A DNA stretch of 43,069 nucleotides, from IMG/VR virus record IMGVR_UViG_3300048694_000757, positions 1 through 43,069 of that record; one strand, 5' to 3'. The notes under the pieces are model-generated. The model ran no database searches and had not been told where the DNA came from. It saw only the letters and a program-made list of their open reading frames with translations. The position numbers and the translations under genes were made by a program. Numbering within the stretch: the first letter of the stretch is position 1; every line of letters begins with the position of its first letter. Origin of the DNA: a virus. Positions 21,875 through 28,960 of this stretch are shown here, piece by piece.

Positions 21875-22372
21875 TTAGTCCATCGAATTGCGAAAATCAC
21901 CAAGACCGAACTCGTTGCGTAGAGACACTACGTCATCATAGCCAACGGTATTATCGAAACCACCGGTACCGATATCTGAGTCTTCCTTAGCTGCACGTTT
22001 GGATGCAGTCACTTTGGTTGCGGTAACTTTTGCAACTTTAGCTTTAGGTGCAGACGATTTGACTGTCGACACTTTAGCCTTAACAGCTTTTACTTTTGTC
22101 TTAGGTGCGAGAGCTGCGTCAGCTTCTGGCGTACCTTTGATCAATGCACCTTTCGTAGGCATCTTGTAGACACCTTTCGACACTTGGTTAGTGAAAAAGT
22201 AGAACGGATACTCGTTACCATTGCGTGGATTCAAACCCATCGCACGAATAACTTTGATTGCATCCTTCCACTGGAAAGTGCCACCACTCTTAACTTCAGG
22301 ATGTGCTGCGTAGAATTTCTTCTCGAAATTAGTAACGAAGCTTGCATCATACACACGTGCTTTACGACCCAT
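21875..22372 (-). CDS. Lys/Ala-rich histone-like protein
   Basis: 165 residues. The N-terminal 75 residues form a small helical domain (VTNFEKKFYAAHP, then WKDAIKVIRAMGLNPRNGNEY). Residues about 90-130 are a low-complexity tail of Lys, Ala and Val repeats (VKAVKAKV, TVKSSAPKAKV and similar), like histone H1 or bacterial AlgP tails, and the last 30 are acidic. DNA binding is likely but unproven. It may bind the phage or host chromosome. The preceding small gene overlaps its start. Confidence 0.65.
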   Translation of the reverse strand: MGRKARVYDASFVTNFEKKFYAAHPEVKSGGTFQWKDAIKVIRAMGLNPRNGNEYPFYFFTNQVSKGVYKMPTKGALIKGTPEADAALAPKTKVKAVKAKVSTVKSSAPKAKVAKVTATKVTASKRAAKEDSDIGTGGFDNTVGYDDVVSLRNEFGLGDFRNSMD

Positions 22373-22517
22373 AATTTAACTCCTTTTCAGTTTCACGTTT
22401 AGTCGTTTGTCGGCAAAAAACCAACTTCTTGCTCATGACTATACGCATACGATATTTCGGTGTGCGCAGATCCTTAGCGATAGGATTGCGTTTGCGAGTT
22501 ACTTTTTGCTTAGTCAT
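22362..22517 (-). CDS. Small basic protein
   Basis: 51 residues from the ATG at 22517, strongly basic (KQKVTRKRNPIAKDLRTPKY, then RMRIVMSKK). The core KRNPIAKDLRTPKYRMRIV recalls a short basic protein of many phages. It has no leader: the -10 of promoter 7 ends 5 bases upstream, so the mRNA would begin at or within a base or two of the ATG. The stop lies inside the next gene. Confidence 0.6.
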   Translation of the reverse strand: MTKQKVTRKRNPIAKDLRTPKYRMRIVMSKKLVFCRQTTKRETEKELNYGS

Positions 22518-22522
22518 GATAT

Positions 22523-22551
22523 ATTATACCACAATTTTACATGCTTGTAAA
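22523..22551 (-). promoter_or_regulatory. Early sigma70-type promoter 7
   Basis: TTTACA, 17 bp with TTGTGG, TATAAT on the minus strand. The -10 lies just 5 bases from an ATG, which would make the first message leaderless. Confidence 0.85.
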
Positions 22552-22563
22552 CTGGGGGGCCCC

Positions 22564-22719
22564 TTAAAGTTTATTGCTAATTTTTTGAACACCGAACAAC
22601 ATAGACAAAAGACCTAACATTGCGATGAACAGAAGTGCAGGTAATTGTGCATCAGTGGCATTATCCATGCCGCCAACTGCACCGAAGACCAACAAGAAAC
22701 CAATCACTGTACGAATCAT
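22564..22719 (-). CDS. Small two-span membrane protein
   Basis: 51 residues from the ATG at 22719: span one MIRTVIGFLLVFGAVGG, a loop with DNATDAQLP, span two ALLFIAMLGLLSMLFGV, and a short basic tail. Similar 50-residue proteins are common in phages and uncharacterised. It is the only gene behind promoter 8. A holin-like role is possible. Confidence 0.65.
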   Translation of the reverse strand: MIRTVIGFLLVFGAVGGMDNATDAQLPALLFIAMLGLLSMLFGVQKISNKL

Positions 22720-22750
22720 TTGTTTATTCCTTTTTTCAATTTATGGATCC

Positions 22751-22779
22751 ATTATACCCTATATCCTGCTGTTTGTACA
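22751..22779 (-). promoter_or_regulatory. Early sigma70-type promoter 8
   Basis: TGTACA, 17 bp, TATAAT on the minus strand (TAGGG before the -10, unlike the TGTGG of others), 31 bases before the ATG at 22719. Confidence 0.8.
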
Positions 22780-22806
22780 TAGGCCCCCCTAAAATATTTT
22801 TCGCAG

Positions 22807-22833
22807 AAAAAAAGCCAATGAAATCATTGGCTT
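22807..22833 (-). terminator. Terminator after the 99-residue gene
   Basis: AAGCCAATG-4 nt-CATTGGCTT, a perfect 9-bp stem, followed by seven T on the minus strand. A second perfect hairpin (CCTGGTG/CACCAGG, 22852-22870) lies between it and the gene stop at 22876. Confidence 0.88.
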
Positions 22834-22875
22834 GCACGGAGGGGCTTAGATCCTGGTGTATTCCACCAGGTGAAA

Positions 22876-23175
22876 TTATAACTTTTGTATACTATCTAGC
22901 TTAGCTCGGAATGCTTTTACCTTGCTAGTACGATCTGGCCAGTGAATGTATGCCTTCTCAGGATTTGCTTCTAAGTTTTTCAATAGTGGTTCAATTGACT
23001 TGCGTAGTAGCATGATCTTTTCTTTGAGCGCGTCTACTTCTTCGCTAGTAGCAACAAGCTTGTTGCTTGTCTCTTCGACTTGCGCGAGGGTTTGTTGTAC
23101 TGACTCTAGTTCTTCTTCATCGACTGCGGTAAATCCGAAGTCAAAGTCAATCTCTTGTACTTGATTCTTATTCAT
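22876..23175 (-). CDS. Conserved coiled-coil phage protein
   Basis: 99 residues. A long coiled coil (about 20-75) is followed by NLEANPEKAYIHWPDRTSKV, a motif seen repeatedly in small T4-like phage proteins. Acidic N-terminus (QEIDFDFGFTAVDEEE). No known function. The stop is followed by two hairpins; its start overlaps the preceding gene by 4 bases. Confidence 0.7.
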   Translation of the reverse strand: MNKNQVQEIDFDFGFTAVDEEELESVQQTLAQVEETSNKLVATSEEVDALKEKIMLLRKSIEPLLKNLEANPEKAYIHWPDRTSKVKAFRAKLDSIQKL

Positions 23176-23681
23176 AGTAATTCTTCCAATCGTGTGCCTT
23201 CTTTTGTATTATGAACGATGATGTTGAATCCTCTGTATTTTTGCCATCTTTCACGCCAATGTATGTATAGATCAAATTGCGCTCTATTGCGTTCAATGAT
23301 TTGATCTGTTCTAGTTTCTTGTGTATCTGCCCAAATCGAATCGAATCCCCACAGATGTATTTCATCATAGTCATGTTCTATTGCCCAATCAACTGCTACA
23401 TGACCGGCGCTCATATACTTTTCAAGATACGGTACTTTGTGCCATATCTCAAATTCATGTGTTATCTCTTTTTCTTCAAGCGTTGGCATTGCATAAACAG
23501 AGGTGATGATAGGTTTATGTTGAAATAGAGATCTATTACCGCAATACTTTAAAAATGGTCTTTTATCTAATACAACAGATACATCCACTGGATGATCATG
23601 TATATTACAACCTATAACAAAATTGTCTACGGGGGCATAAAGTGCCAAGCTTGGTCCGTTACCTAATACATCTGCGCGCAT
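23172..23681 (-). CDS. Glycosyltransferase/DUF115-like fold protein
   Basis: 169 residues from the ATG at 23681 (a TTG four codons earlier is also possible). The N-terminal GNGPSLALYAPVD segment is the Gly-rich loop of a nucleotide- or sugar-nucleotide-binding Rossmann-like domain seen in DUF115/MptE-like and some sialyltransferase-like proteins. A C-terminal WAIEHDYDEIHLWGFDSI strand-helix unit is also typical. Role inferred only; it may modify a glycan. A late promoter lies 30 bases upstream. Confidence 0.55.
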   Translation of the reverse strand: MRADVLGNGPSLALYAPVDNFVIGCNIHDHPVDVSVVLDKRPFLKYCGNRSLFQHKPIITSVYAMPTLEEKEITHEFEIWHKVPYLEKYMSAGHVAVDWAIEHDYDEIHLWGFDSIWADTQETRTDQIIERNRAQFDLYIHWRERWQKYRGFNIIVHNTKEGTRLEELL

Positions 23682-23712
23682 TATTTGATCCAAATCAATG
23701 TTTACATGCTTT

Positions 23713-23724
23713 TATTTATAAATA
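23713..23724. promoter_or_regulatory. Bidirectional T4-type late promoter
   Basis: TATTTATAAATA is palindromic and gives TATAAATA on both strands (23717-23724 plus, 23713-23720 minus). It fits the minus gene at 23681 and the plus-strand operon from 23778. Confidence 0.8.
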
Positions 23725-23730
23725 CATCCA

Positions 23731-23752
23731 GAGGCAAAAAATGCCTCTTTTT
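23731..23752 (+). terminator. Hairpin with T-run in the late leader
   Basis: GAGGCA-5 A-TGCCTC followed by five T, only 7 bases after the plus-strand late promoter element. As a terminator it would cut the transcript short; it may instead be a 5' stabilising or attenuating hairpin. The hairpin is visible; its role is inferred. Confidence 0.5.
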
Positions 23753-23777
23753 ACACAACAACAACGGAATTTCAAAA

Positions 23778-24446
23778 ATGTACAAAAAGGTCGCCACAAG
23801 CGTGCTTTTTGTTATGTTTACATTAAACGCTTGGGCAGTAGATCCAATCGTAACTGACTCGACTTCAAATAGCACTGCATATTCAAAATCCGATACAACT
23901 ACTAAAGTTATATCTCCACCTCCAACTGCTGTTGCACCAGCTGTAACAGTAATCAACAATGACGTTTGTGCCACAGCAGCTAGTGGTGCAGTTCAAACAC
24001 AGATTCTTGGCATCTCTATGGGCGGTACAGTTAGAGATATGAATTGTGAAAGAATCAAACTATCAAAGAATCTATATGACATGGGCATGAAAGTTGCAGC
24101 TGTTGCAACGCTATGTCAAGATGATCGTGTATTCCAAGCTATGTTAGATGCCGGTACACCATGCCCAGTTATGGGTAAAATTGGCGAATCCGCAAAAGAA
24201 GTTTGGATTCAACGCGGTCGTGTTAGCGAAAAAGATATCGTAAAACAAACTCCTGAAAAAGCAAAGGAAGAACCACTAAGAGAAACTGGTAAAGATGGAA
24301 AGGAGGCGCAGGAGACTTCACAGTCAAATGCTGAAACGTTTCCAGTCGCAAGACAGTCAACTGTGGTGGCAAATCCCCTCTGTGCTGCTGATCCTAAAGT
24401 TGCTGCTGGTGATCCTGTAAGAAAAGCTGAACTCGGCTGTAACTAA
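23778..24446 (+). CDS. Secreted phage protein of unknown function
   Basis: 222 residues from the ATG at 23778, which starts a clean signal peptide (MYKKVATSVLFVMFTLNAWA, cut before VDP). The longer frame from 23685 would cover the promoter. The mature part has four Cys in a CATAASGAVQ--CERIKLSKNLYDMG--CQDDRVFQAM--GTPCPVMG pattern that recurs in phage proteins, then a charged helix and a terminal domain with two Cys. It leads the late plus-strand operon. Probably exported or part of the virion. Confidence 0.75.
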   Translation: MYKKVATSVLFVMFTLNAWAVDPIVTDSTSNSTAYSKSDTTTKVISPPPTAVAPAVTVINNDVCATAASGAVQTQILGISMGGTVRDMNCERIKLSKNLYDMGMKVAAVATLCQDDRVFQAMLDAGTPCPVMGKIGESAKEVWIQRGRVSEKDIVKQTPEKAKEEPLRETGKDGKEAQETSQSNAETFPVARQSTVVANPLCAADPKVAAGDPVRKAELGCN

Positions 24447-24448
24447 TC

Positions 24449-26851
24449 ATGCGCAAGTTTCTAGTATTCATTTACTGGACTTTTGCTGTTGTTGCTGTGT
24501 GGAGTGGTGATATTGTTGCTCCACAAGCACAAGTTGGTTCAGTAATAAACACAGTCACTGATACTTCTACGACTGCTAACCTAATCACGTCACCATTATC
24601 GCCAACTGTTAATGCTACTACACCAGGTGGATTCACTGGTGGTAGTTCAGTTGGATACAATGCATCAACTAATGCGTATTATTTTGGCTATATGCAAAGA
24701 ACTATTGCTACTTCTGTAGCAATTAATAATGCATTACAGGGTAGCGGTGTACAGGTGAATGGTGTTAAGTATGGTATGACATATCTTAACGGTGCTGATT
24801 CATATGGCACATTAAGCATGGCAGTTAATGTTACTAGTAACACTGGCACAACTCTACAGTCATATAATCATTCATTTAATACTCAAAACTCTACTTGGCA
24901 GCAGTTTGACCAAACACAAACGTTTACTAACCCATATGCTTTAGCAAATTTGGGCAATGTTAGCATGTCCATTACAGGCAAAGACTCTCGTTTTTGGGCA
25001 GGTTATTATGGTCCACAAGTGAAAGATCCATATCTTAAACTAACATACGGTTCTGATCCTAAGACATACTATAACATTTCTGATGATGGTTATGTTCCAG
25101 TTGCTTTACCATTTACGTTTCCATTTTATGGTAGAAACTTTACACAATCATATTTCTTTTCCAATGGTGTAGTTGGTTTCTTAGATCCTACCACTCATTG
25201 GAATAGTTTTTGTTGTGATGGTGTAAATTTAACTAACAATCCTGGATCTCCATGGCATTTCGCGATCTATGCTTTGCAGACAGACTTGATTGCAGCAAAT
25301 GCAAATGCTAAGTTCTATACACAAACTGATAGTAGCTCATACATGAAGTATGCATGGAGCAACATCAACGAATATGGTACACAAAACTTAAACACATTCA
25401 GTGCAACTATTAAGCCAACCGGTTATATTGGTATCCAACATGATGCTATCAACGTTCAGTATCATAACGTAACGACTGGCATCGCAGGTGATTTATCACA
25501 AGGTCAATATAGTCAATACTATAATGGTCCAGGAAGATCATTTCCATATACAGCTGGTTCTGTGATCACTTTTACTGGAACAGAAACAAATCTATGTTTC
25601 TCTAATCCATTAAGTAACCCTTCGTGTCCAGGATATGCAGCTGCGTACTACTCACAGCAGTGTTCTATTAGTGCACTGTATGACTCATCATGTCCAGGAT
25701 ATGCAGCTGCATATTTAGATCAACAGTGTTCGGCTAATCCATTATATTCCACAACTTGTCCTGGGTATGAAAGAGCATATTTTAATCAACAATGCTCTTT
25801 AAATCCACTATACAACATCAATTGCTCTGGATATGCTACTGCTTATCACAATCAACAGTGTTCATTAAATCCTCTTTATGCAACAGATTGTGTTGGTTAT
25901 GCAGATGCTTATTATGTTCAACAATGCACAGCAAATCCGCTATATGATAGCGGATGTACAGGTTATGCAGCTGCATTTAAAGCTCAACAATGTAGTTTAA
26001 ATACATTATATGCAACAGACTGTCCAGGTTATGCTCAAGCATATTTCAATCAACAATGTTCTCTGAATGGACTCTATGATAGACTTTGTCCTAATTATTC
26101 TACTGCTTATGCTACCAAAATGTTGCTCGAACAACAAAATACTGCTAGCATCGTTGCCACCGCTGGTGTTGTTGCTTCTACTGCACCTAGCACTAGCACA
26201 GGAACTGCCACCACATCAGTGAGTAGTGATGGTACTGTATCAACTACTACTACATCAGCAACTGGTAACACAACAGTTGATAAAGTAGTTGCTGCACCAA
26301 CAAGTACAACAAACACAGCTGCAGCTCCTGCCGCTCCAGTTCAATTAGTACAATCAGCACCTCCTCCATCATCACCAGTTGCACCTCAACAACAGGCTTC
26401 ACAACAAGAAAAGAAACCTGAAGGTGGTCAACAAAAACCTGAAGGTAGTAGTCAACAACAAGCTGGTGGACCACAACAACAAGGCGGAGGTCAACAAGGT
26501 GGTGAGAAAACACAACCGACTAATCGTCAAGCTTTAGCTGAACGTAGATTAGAAGCTGCGCGAGCAAAAGCAGTTGAAGAAGGTAAAAATATGGCAGGCG
26601 AAATTGGTAAAGCATCAGATCTTGAAGCACAAAAAGCAGTACAAGGCGTTGTCGTTGCTGCTATGAACTTCGTTCCAGGATTTGATCGTTATTCAACAGT
26701 GTTTGTACCAGATGTGATCGGCTATAAACCGTTTACTGTCTATAATAATCAAAAAACCGTAGATAATGCTAGATTGATGAGAGGATTATCTGGTGCCTCA
26801 GATAGATTACATGAGGAAATCGTAGCATCACAATATAACAAAGGAAATTAA
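24449..26851 (+). CDS. Secreted repeat protein with eight 22-residue Cys repeats
   Basis: 800 residues. Residues 1-20 are a signal peptide (MRKFLVFIYWTFAVVAVWSG). The N-terminal 370 residues are beta-rich, with a nidogen-like FPFYGRNFTQSYFFSNGVVG block. Eight tandem repeats of exactly 22 residues follow, at about 383-558 (25595-26122): each has C-S-x-N-x-L-Y, C-P-G-Y-A-x-A-Y and ends in QQ. A Thr/Ser/Ala linker and a Gln/Pro/Gly low-complexity stretch (about 640-690) follow, and a helical C-terminus. An exported adhesin-like or virion protein; function inferred from layout. Confidence 0.7.
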   Translation: MRKFLVFIYWTFAVVAVWSGDIVAPQAQVGSVINTVTDTSTTANLITSPLSPTVNATTPGGFTGGSSVGYNASTNAYYFGYMQRTIATSVAINNALQGSGVQVNGVKYGMTYLNGADSYGTLSMAVNVTSNTGTTLQSYNHSFNTQNSTWQQFDQTQTFTNPYALANLGNVSMSITGKDSRFWAGYYGPQVKDPYLKLTYGSDPKTYYNISDDGYVPVALPFTFPFYGRNFTQSYFFSNGVVGFLDPTTHWNSFCCDGVNLTNNPGSPWHFAIYALQTDLIAANANAKFYTQTDSSSYMKYAWSNINEYGTQNLNTFSATIKPTGYIGIQHDAINVQYHNVTTGIAGDLSQGQYSQYYNGPGRSFPYTAGSVITFTGTETNLCFSNPLSNPSCPGYAAAYYSQQCSISALYDSSCPGYAAAYLDQQCSANPLYSTTCPGYERAYFNQQCSLNPLYNINCSGYATAYHNQQCSLNPLYATDCVGYADAYYVQQCTANPLYDSGCTGYAAAFKAQQCSLNTLYATDCPGYAQAYFNQQCSLNGLYDRLCPNYSTAYATKMLLEQQNTASIVATAGVVASTAPSTSTGTATTSVSSDGTVSTTTTSATGNTTVDKVVAAPTSTTNTAAAPAAPVQLVQSAPPPSSPVAPQQQASQQEKKPEGGQQKPEGSSQQQAGGPQQQGGGQQGGEKTQPTNRQALAERRLEAARAKAVEEGKNMAGEIGKASDLEAQKAVQGVVVAAMNFVPGFDRYSTVFVPDVIGYKPFTVYNNQKTVDNARLMRGLSGASDRLHEEIVASQYNKGN
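25595..26122 (+). repeat. Eight in-frame 66-bp tandem repeats (22 residues each)
   Basis: The first copy starts at the TGT at 25595 and the eighth at 26057. Each copy has two Cys 10 residues apart, an LY and a GY-A-AY signature. Copies differ in DNA sequence, so they are old and not freshly duplicated. Confidence 0.85.
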
Positions 26852-26852
26852 A

Positions 26853-27173
26853 ATGGCAACACAAGATACAAAGGGCGCATTCATAGAGAAGTTGTTATTT
26901 GCTCTATTACCGCTGATCATGGCAGGTGTAGGTTATTTACTAAATTCAGTAAGTCAACTTAATCACCAAGTAACAATTTTAGAAAGCAAAGTAAGTCTAG
27001 TAGTTACACAGGATAACAAACAAGCATCTAACACTGGTAGTGAACTTGCTCGTGAAAAACTACGCCAAGACTTAACAGAAGCAATTCAAAAGAATCGTGA
27101 TGCGATCCAGGCGAATAAAGAAATGATTGCTATTATCGAAGAAAAATTAAAACACATGAACAAAGGAAAGTAA
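26853..27173 (+). CDS. Membrane-anchored coiled-coil protein
   Basis: 106 residues: a short N-terminus, one transmembrane segment (about 12-31, KLLFALLPLIMAGVGYLLN), then a helical coiled coil to the end, rich in Gln, Lys and Glu. It follows the repeat protein by 1 base and precedes the next gene by 1 base. It may anchor or line up with the 27175 protein; a spanin- or holin-like role is possible but unproven. Confidence 0.65.
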   Translation: MATQDTKGAFIEKLLFALLPLIMAGVGYLLNSVSQLNHQVTILESKVSLVVTQDNKQASNTGSELAREKLRQDLTEAIQKNRDAIQANKEMIAIIEEKLKHMNKGK

Positions 27174-27174
27174 A

Positions 27175-27687
27175 ATGTCAGAAGAAATCAAAAGCGTCGA
27201 TGCAAAGATTGACGAAGCAGAAGCCGCTGTAAAGAAGTATGCTAGTAAAGATACAGTAATCAGCATTGGTGGATATGAATTTACACCAGCTAAGTTGATG
27301 GTTGCGTTTACATTAGCATCATCAATTCTTGGTGGTTTATATGGAACGTTTGAAGTCTACAAAGACTATCAAAGTATGAAGAAGCGTATCGCTGAGTATG
27401 TTGCGCCGGACCTTTCAGAACTTCAAGCTAAGATGGATATCGTAGTTGAAAAGTCAGAGAAGTCTGTTCAATACACTCAAGATATTAAGAATGATCTTAA
27501 ACAAGACATTCGTCGTTTAGAAGGTGTGGTTGATTCAGTTGAACGTAATTCAAAAGCAACTGAACGTGAGTTGAGTGTAGATATGAGAAACCTTCGTAAA
27601 GAAACTGAATTAGCTATTAAAGAAACTAATTCTAATGTTGATAAGAAGATTCAACGAGCATTAGATAACCCGTTAGCTAACAAATGA
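27175..27687 (+). CDS. Membrane-anchored coiled-coil protein
   Basis: 170 residues. A helical N-terminus (to about 40), a transmembrane segment (about 42-62, LMVAFTLASSILGGLYGTF), then a coiled coil of about 100 residues, very rich in Lys and Glu. The layout mirrors the upstream 106-residue gene. Its stop overlaps the start of a 41-residue frame (ATGA). Function unknown. Confidence 0.65.
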   Translation: MSEEIKSVDAKIDEAEAAVKKYASKDTVISIGGYEFTPAKLMVAFTLASSILGGLYGTFEVYKDYQSMKKRIAEYVAPDLSELQAKMDIVVEKSEKSVQYTQDIKNDLKQDIRRLEGVVDSVERNSKATERELSVDMRNLRKETELAIKETNSNVDKKIQRALDNPLANK

Positions 27688-27809
27688 TTAATGTACTCAT
27701 AGATTTATGGGTGAATCATGTACTACATCTTTGGTTTATGCCATACTTTATAGCAGGTAAAACCACAGAGAATGAACTGCACGAATGTGCAAAAAGAAAG
27801 GGAGCGTAA
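27684..27809 (+). CDS. Small hypothetical peptide, 41 residues
   Basis: An ATG overlapping the upstream stop (ATGA) opens a 41-residue frame with a His/Leu/Trp-rich half (INVLIDLWVNHVLHLWFMPY) and a charged end. Its stop codon falls in the loop of the terminator hairpin at 27798. It is coupled to the preceding gene. Confidence 0.5.
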   Translation: MINVLIDLWVNHVLHLWFMPYFIAGKTTENELHECAKRKGA

Positions 27810-27823
27810 GCTCCCTTTTTTTA
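27797..27823. terminator. Bidirectional terminator between convergent operons
   Basis: Stem GGGAGC (27800-27805), loop GTAA, GCTCCC (27810-27815), extended by A:T pairs and seven T on the plus strand; the minus side also has a T-rich run. It closes the plus-strand late operon and the minus-strand genes below it. Nearly the same hairpin occurs at 5603. Confidence 0.88.
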
Positions 27824-28003
27824 TTTCTTCTTAGTATCTTCTACTTCAAGCTTTTTGTGTTTCTTGATCTCTTTGCATTGCTCAGTTACTTTTCCTGTCT
27901 TTGCATCCTTAACTTCTACACAAGCCTTTTCTTTTTTGACCTCTCCTGCATACACATATTGTGTGCCTAAGGCGATACAAATTGCCAATAAAATTTGTTT
28001 CAT
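27821..28003 (-). CDS. Small secreted two-Cys protein
   Basis: 60 residues. Signal peptide MKQILLAICIALGTQYVYAG, then a short Lys/Glu-rich mature part (VKKEKACVEVKDAKTGKVTE, then QCKEIKKHKKLEV) with two Cys 15 residues apart that can pair in the periplasm. Such tiny secreted proteins occur in several phages; role unknown. It is the last gene of the minus-strand lysis region, ending at the shared terminator. Confidence 0.7.
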   Translation of the reverse strand: MKQILLAICIALGTQYVYAGEVKKEKACVEVKDAKTGKVTEQCKEIKKHKKLEVEDTKKK

Positions 28004-28222
28004 TTATTTTCCTTTCGATGAAAATTTTTCTGAAGCTGTAAATCCTAAACCAGCTACTACTATATACATCATTGAATCAAACAACGCTGGTGTAACTTTA
28101 TGACCAAGAGTATCAGCCACAAATCCACCAGCACATAACAAGAATGACAAGAGAGTAATAACTCTTTTTGAAGAAACAGTCCCGTTATCTCCATCTTGTA
28201 ACATACTTGATAACCAATTCAT
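28004..28222 (-). CDS. Holin-like membrane protein
   Basis: 72 residues with two hydrophobic segments (about 20-38, VITLLSFLLCAGGFVADT; about 48-64, LFDSMMYIVVAGLGFTA) and a short charged end. Size, two spans and the nearby GH19 endolysin fit a small holin. Start and stop touch the neighbours. The assignment is by context and hydropathy. Confidence 0.6.
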   Translation of the reverse strand: MNWLSSMLQDGDNGTVSSKRVITLLSFLLCAGGFVADTLGHKVTPALFDSMMYIVVAGLGFTASEKFSSKGK

Positions 28223-28223
28223 T

Positions 28224-28646
28224 TTATAACTCTGGTTGTGGTGGTTGCACAGGCATTGGTTTACCCGTTGAACTCATTACAACTTGCGGTGTGAAGTTGG
28301 CAACTGGTGCTTGAATCACTACAGGTTGTGGAGGAGGAGTTGGATTTAAGATAGCAGCTTGTGCCAATGTATTTTTCGCTGCAGCATCTGCATTTGCTTG
28401 TGCTTGCTTTTGCGCTTCTAACATTGCCTTTTGATCTTCTGGTTTTTGACCAGCTAACATGATACCAGAGAGAGTACCAGTTAAGAACGTCGCGATAGGT
28501 ACAATCAACTCAAAGAATTTTTGGTCGATAGGACTAATCGCATTCAGTGGTTGTGTAACGAAGATCAATGAATACAAGACAACGAATACGATTCCGAATA
28601 ATGTAAGTGTTAGACAAATGCCGATGAAAAATTTTAATCGAGCCAT
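28224..28646 (-). CDS. Phage membrane protein, two spans
   Basis: 140 residues from the ATG at 28646 (GAGCAGCT site); the frame's earlier ATG at 28748 would overlap the upstream gene by 77 bases. Two transmembrane segments (about 5-30 and 48-68, with IVPIATFLTGTLSGIMLAG), then an Ala/Gln-rich helix and a Pro/Gln-rich tail. The PIATFLTG-LSGIMLA block recurs in T4-like phage proteins near lysis genes. Possibly a holin or regulator. Confidence 0.65.
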   Translation of the reverse strand: MARLKFFIGICLTLTLFGIVFVVLYSLIFVTQPLNAISPIDQKFFELIVPIATFLTGTLSGIMLAGQKPEDQKAMLEAQKQAQANADAAAKNTLAQAAILNPTPPPQPVVIQAPVANFTPQVVMSSTGKPMPVQPPQPEL

Positions 28647-28671
28647 CAGCTGCTCTTCTGTGTATATGAAA

Positions 28672-28959
28672 TTATTTTCCACAGTTGGCTCCTTGATTAG
28701 TAGGTTGTACACTAATTGCTTTACTTTGTTGAGTAGTATCTTTATCATCTGGCATTCCTAATCTAGGGTCTCTTCCACCCTTAAAAACATGTTCTGGACA
28801 AGTTCTCGTCACGTCACATAGTGGTTTCTTACACATCTCTTTATCCCAATTGTGGGGATCTTGACATGGGTATCTAAATTTATCTTCGCTAAAAATTGCT
28901 AATCCTAATGGAAATAGTAAAAGCAATAATAGCCATCTTACTAGCTTTATATCACTCAT
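28672..28959 (-). CDS. Cys-rich secreted or anchored protein
   Basis: 95 residues. One N-terminal membrane segment (about 6-23, LVRWLLLLLLFPLGLAIF), then a compact Cys-rich unit (CQDPHNWDKEMCKKPLCDVT, then RTCPEHVF) with four Cys, and one more Cys near the end. Similar Cys-rich small proteins lie next to endolysins in related phages. It is likely periplasmic, possibly spanin- or Rz1-like, though no lipobox is seen. Confidence 0.65.
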   Translation of the reverse strand: MSDIKLVRWLLLLLLFPLGLAIFSEDKFRYPCQDPHNWDKEMCKKPLCDVTRTCPEHVFKGGRDPRLGMPDDKDTTQQSKAISVQPTNQGANCGK

Positions 28960-28960
28960 A

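Noticed and set aside
23685-23777. Extended start of the secreted protein at 23685
   Set aside because: The extra residues run across the late promoter and hairpin; the ATG at 23778 gives a clean signal peptide.
26250-26513. 87-residue minus-strand frame opposite the Gln/Pro-rich part of the repeat protein
   Set aside because: Val/Leu-rich product of low-complexity antisense; not a gene.
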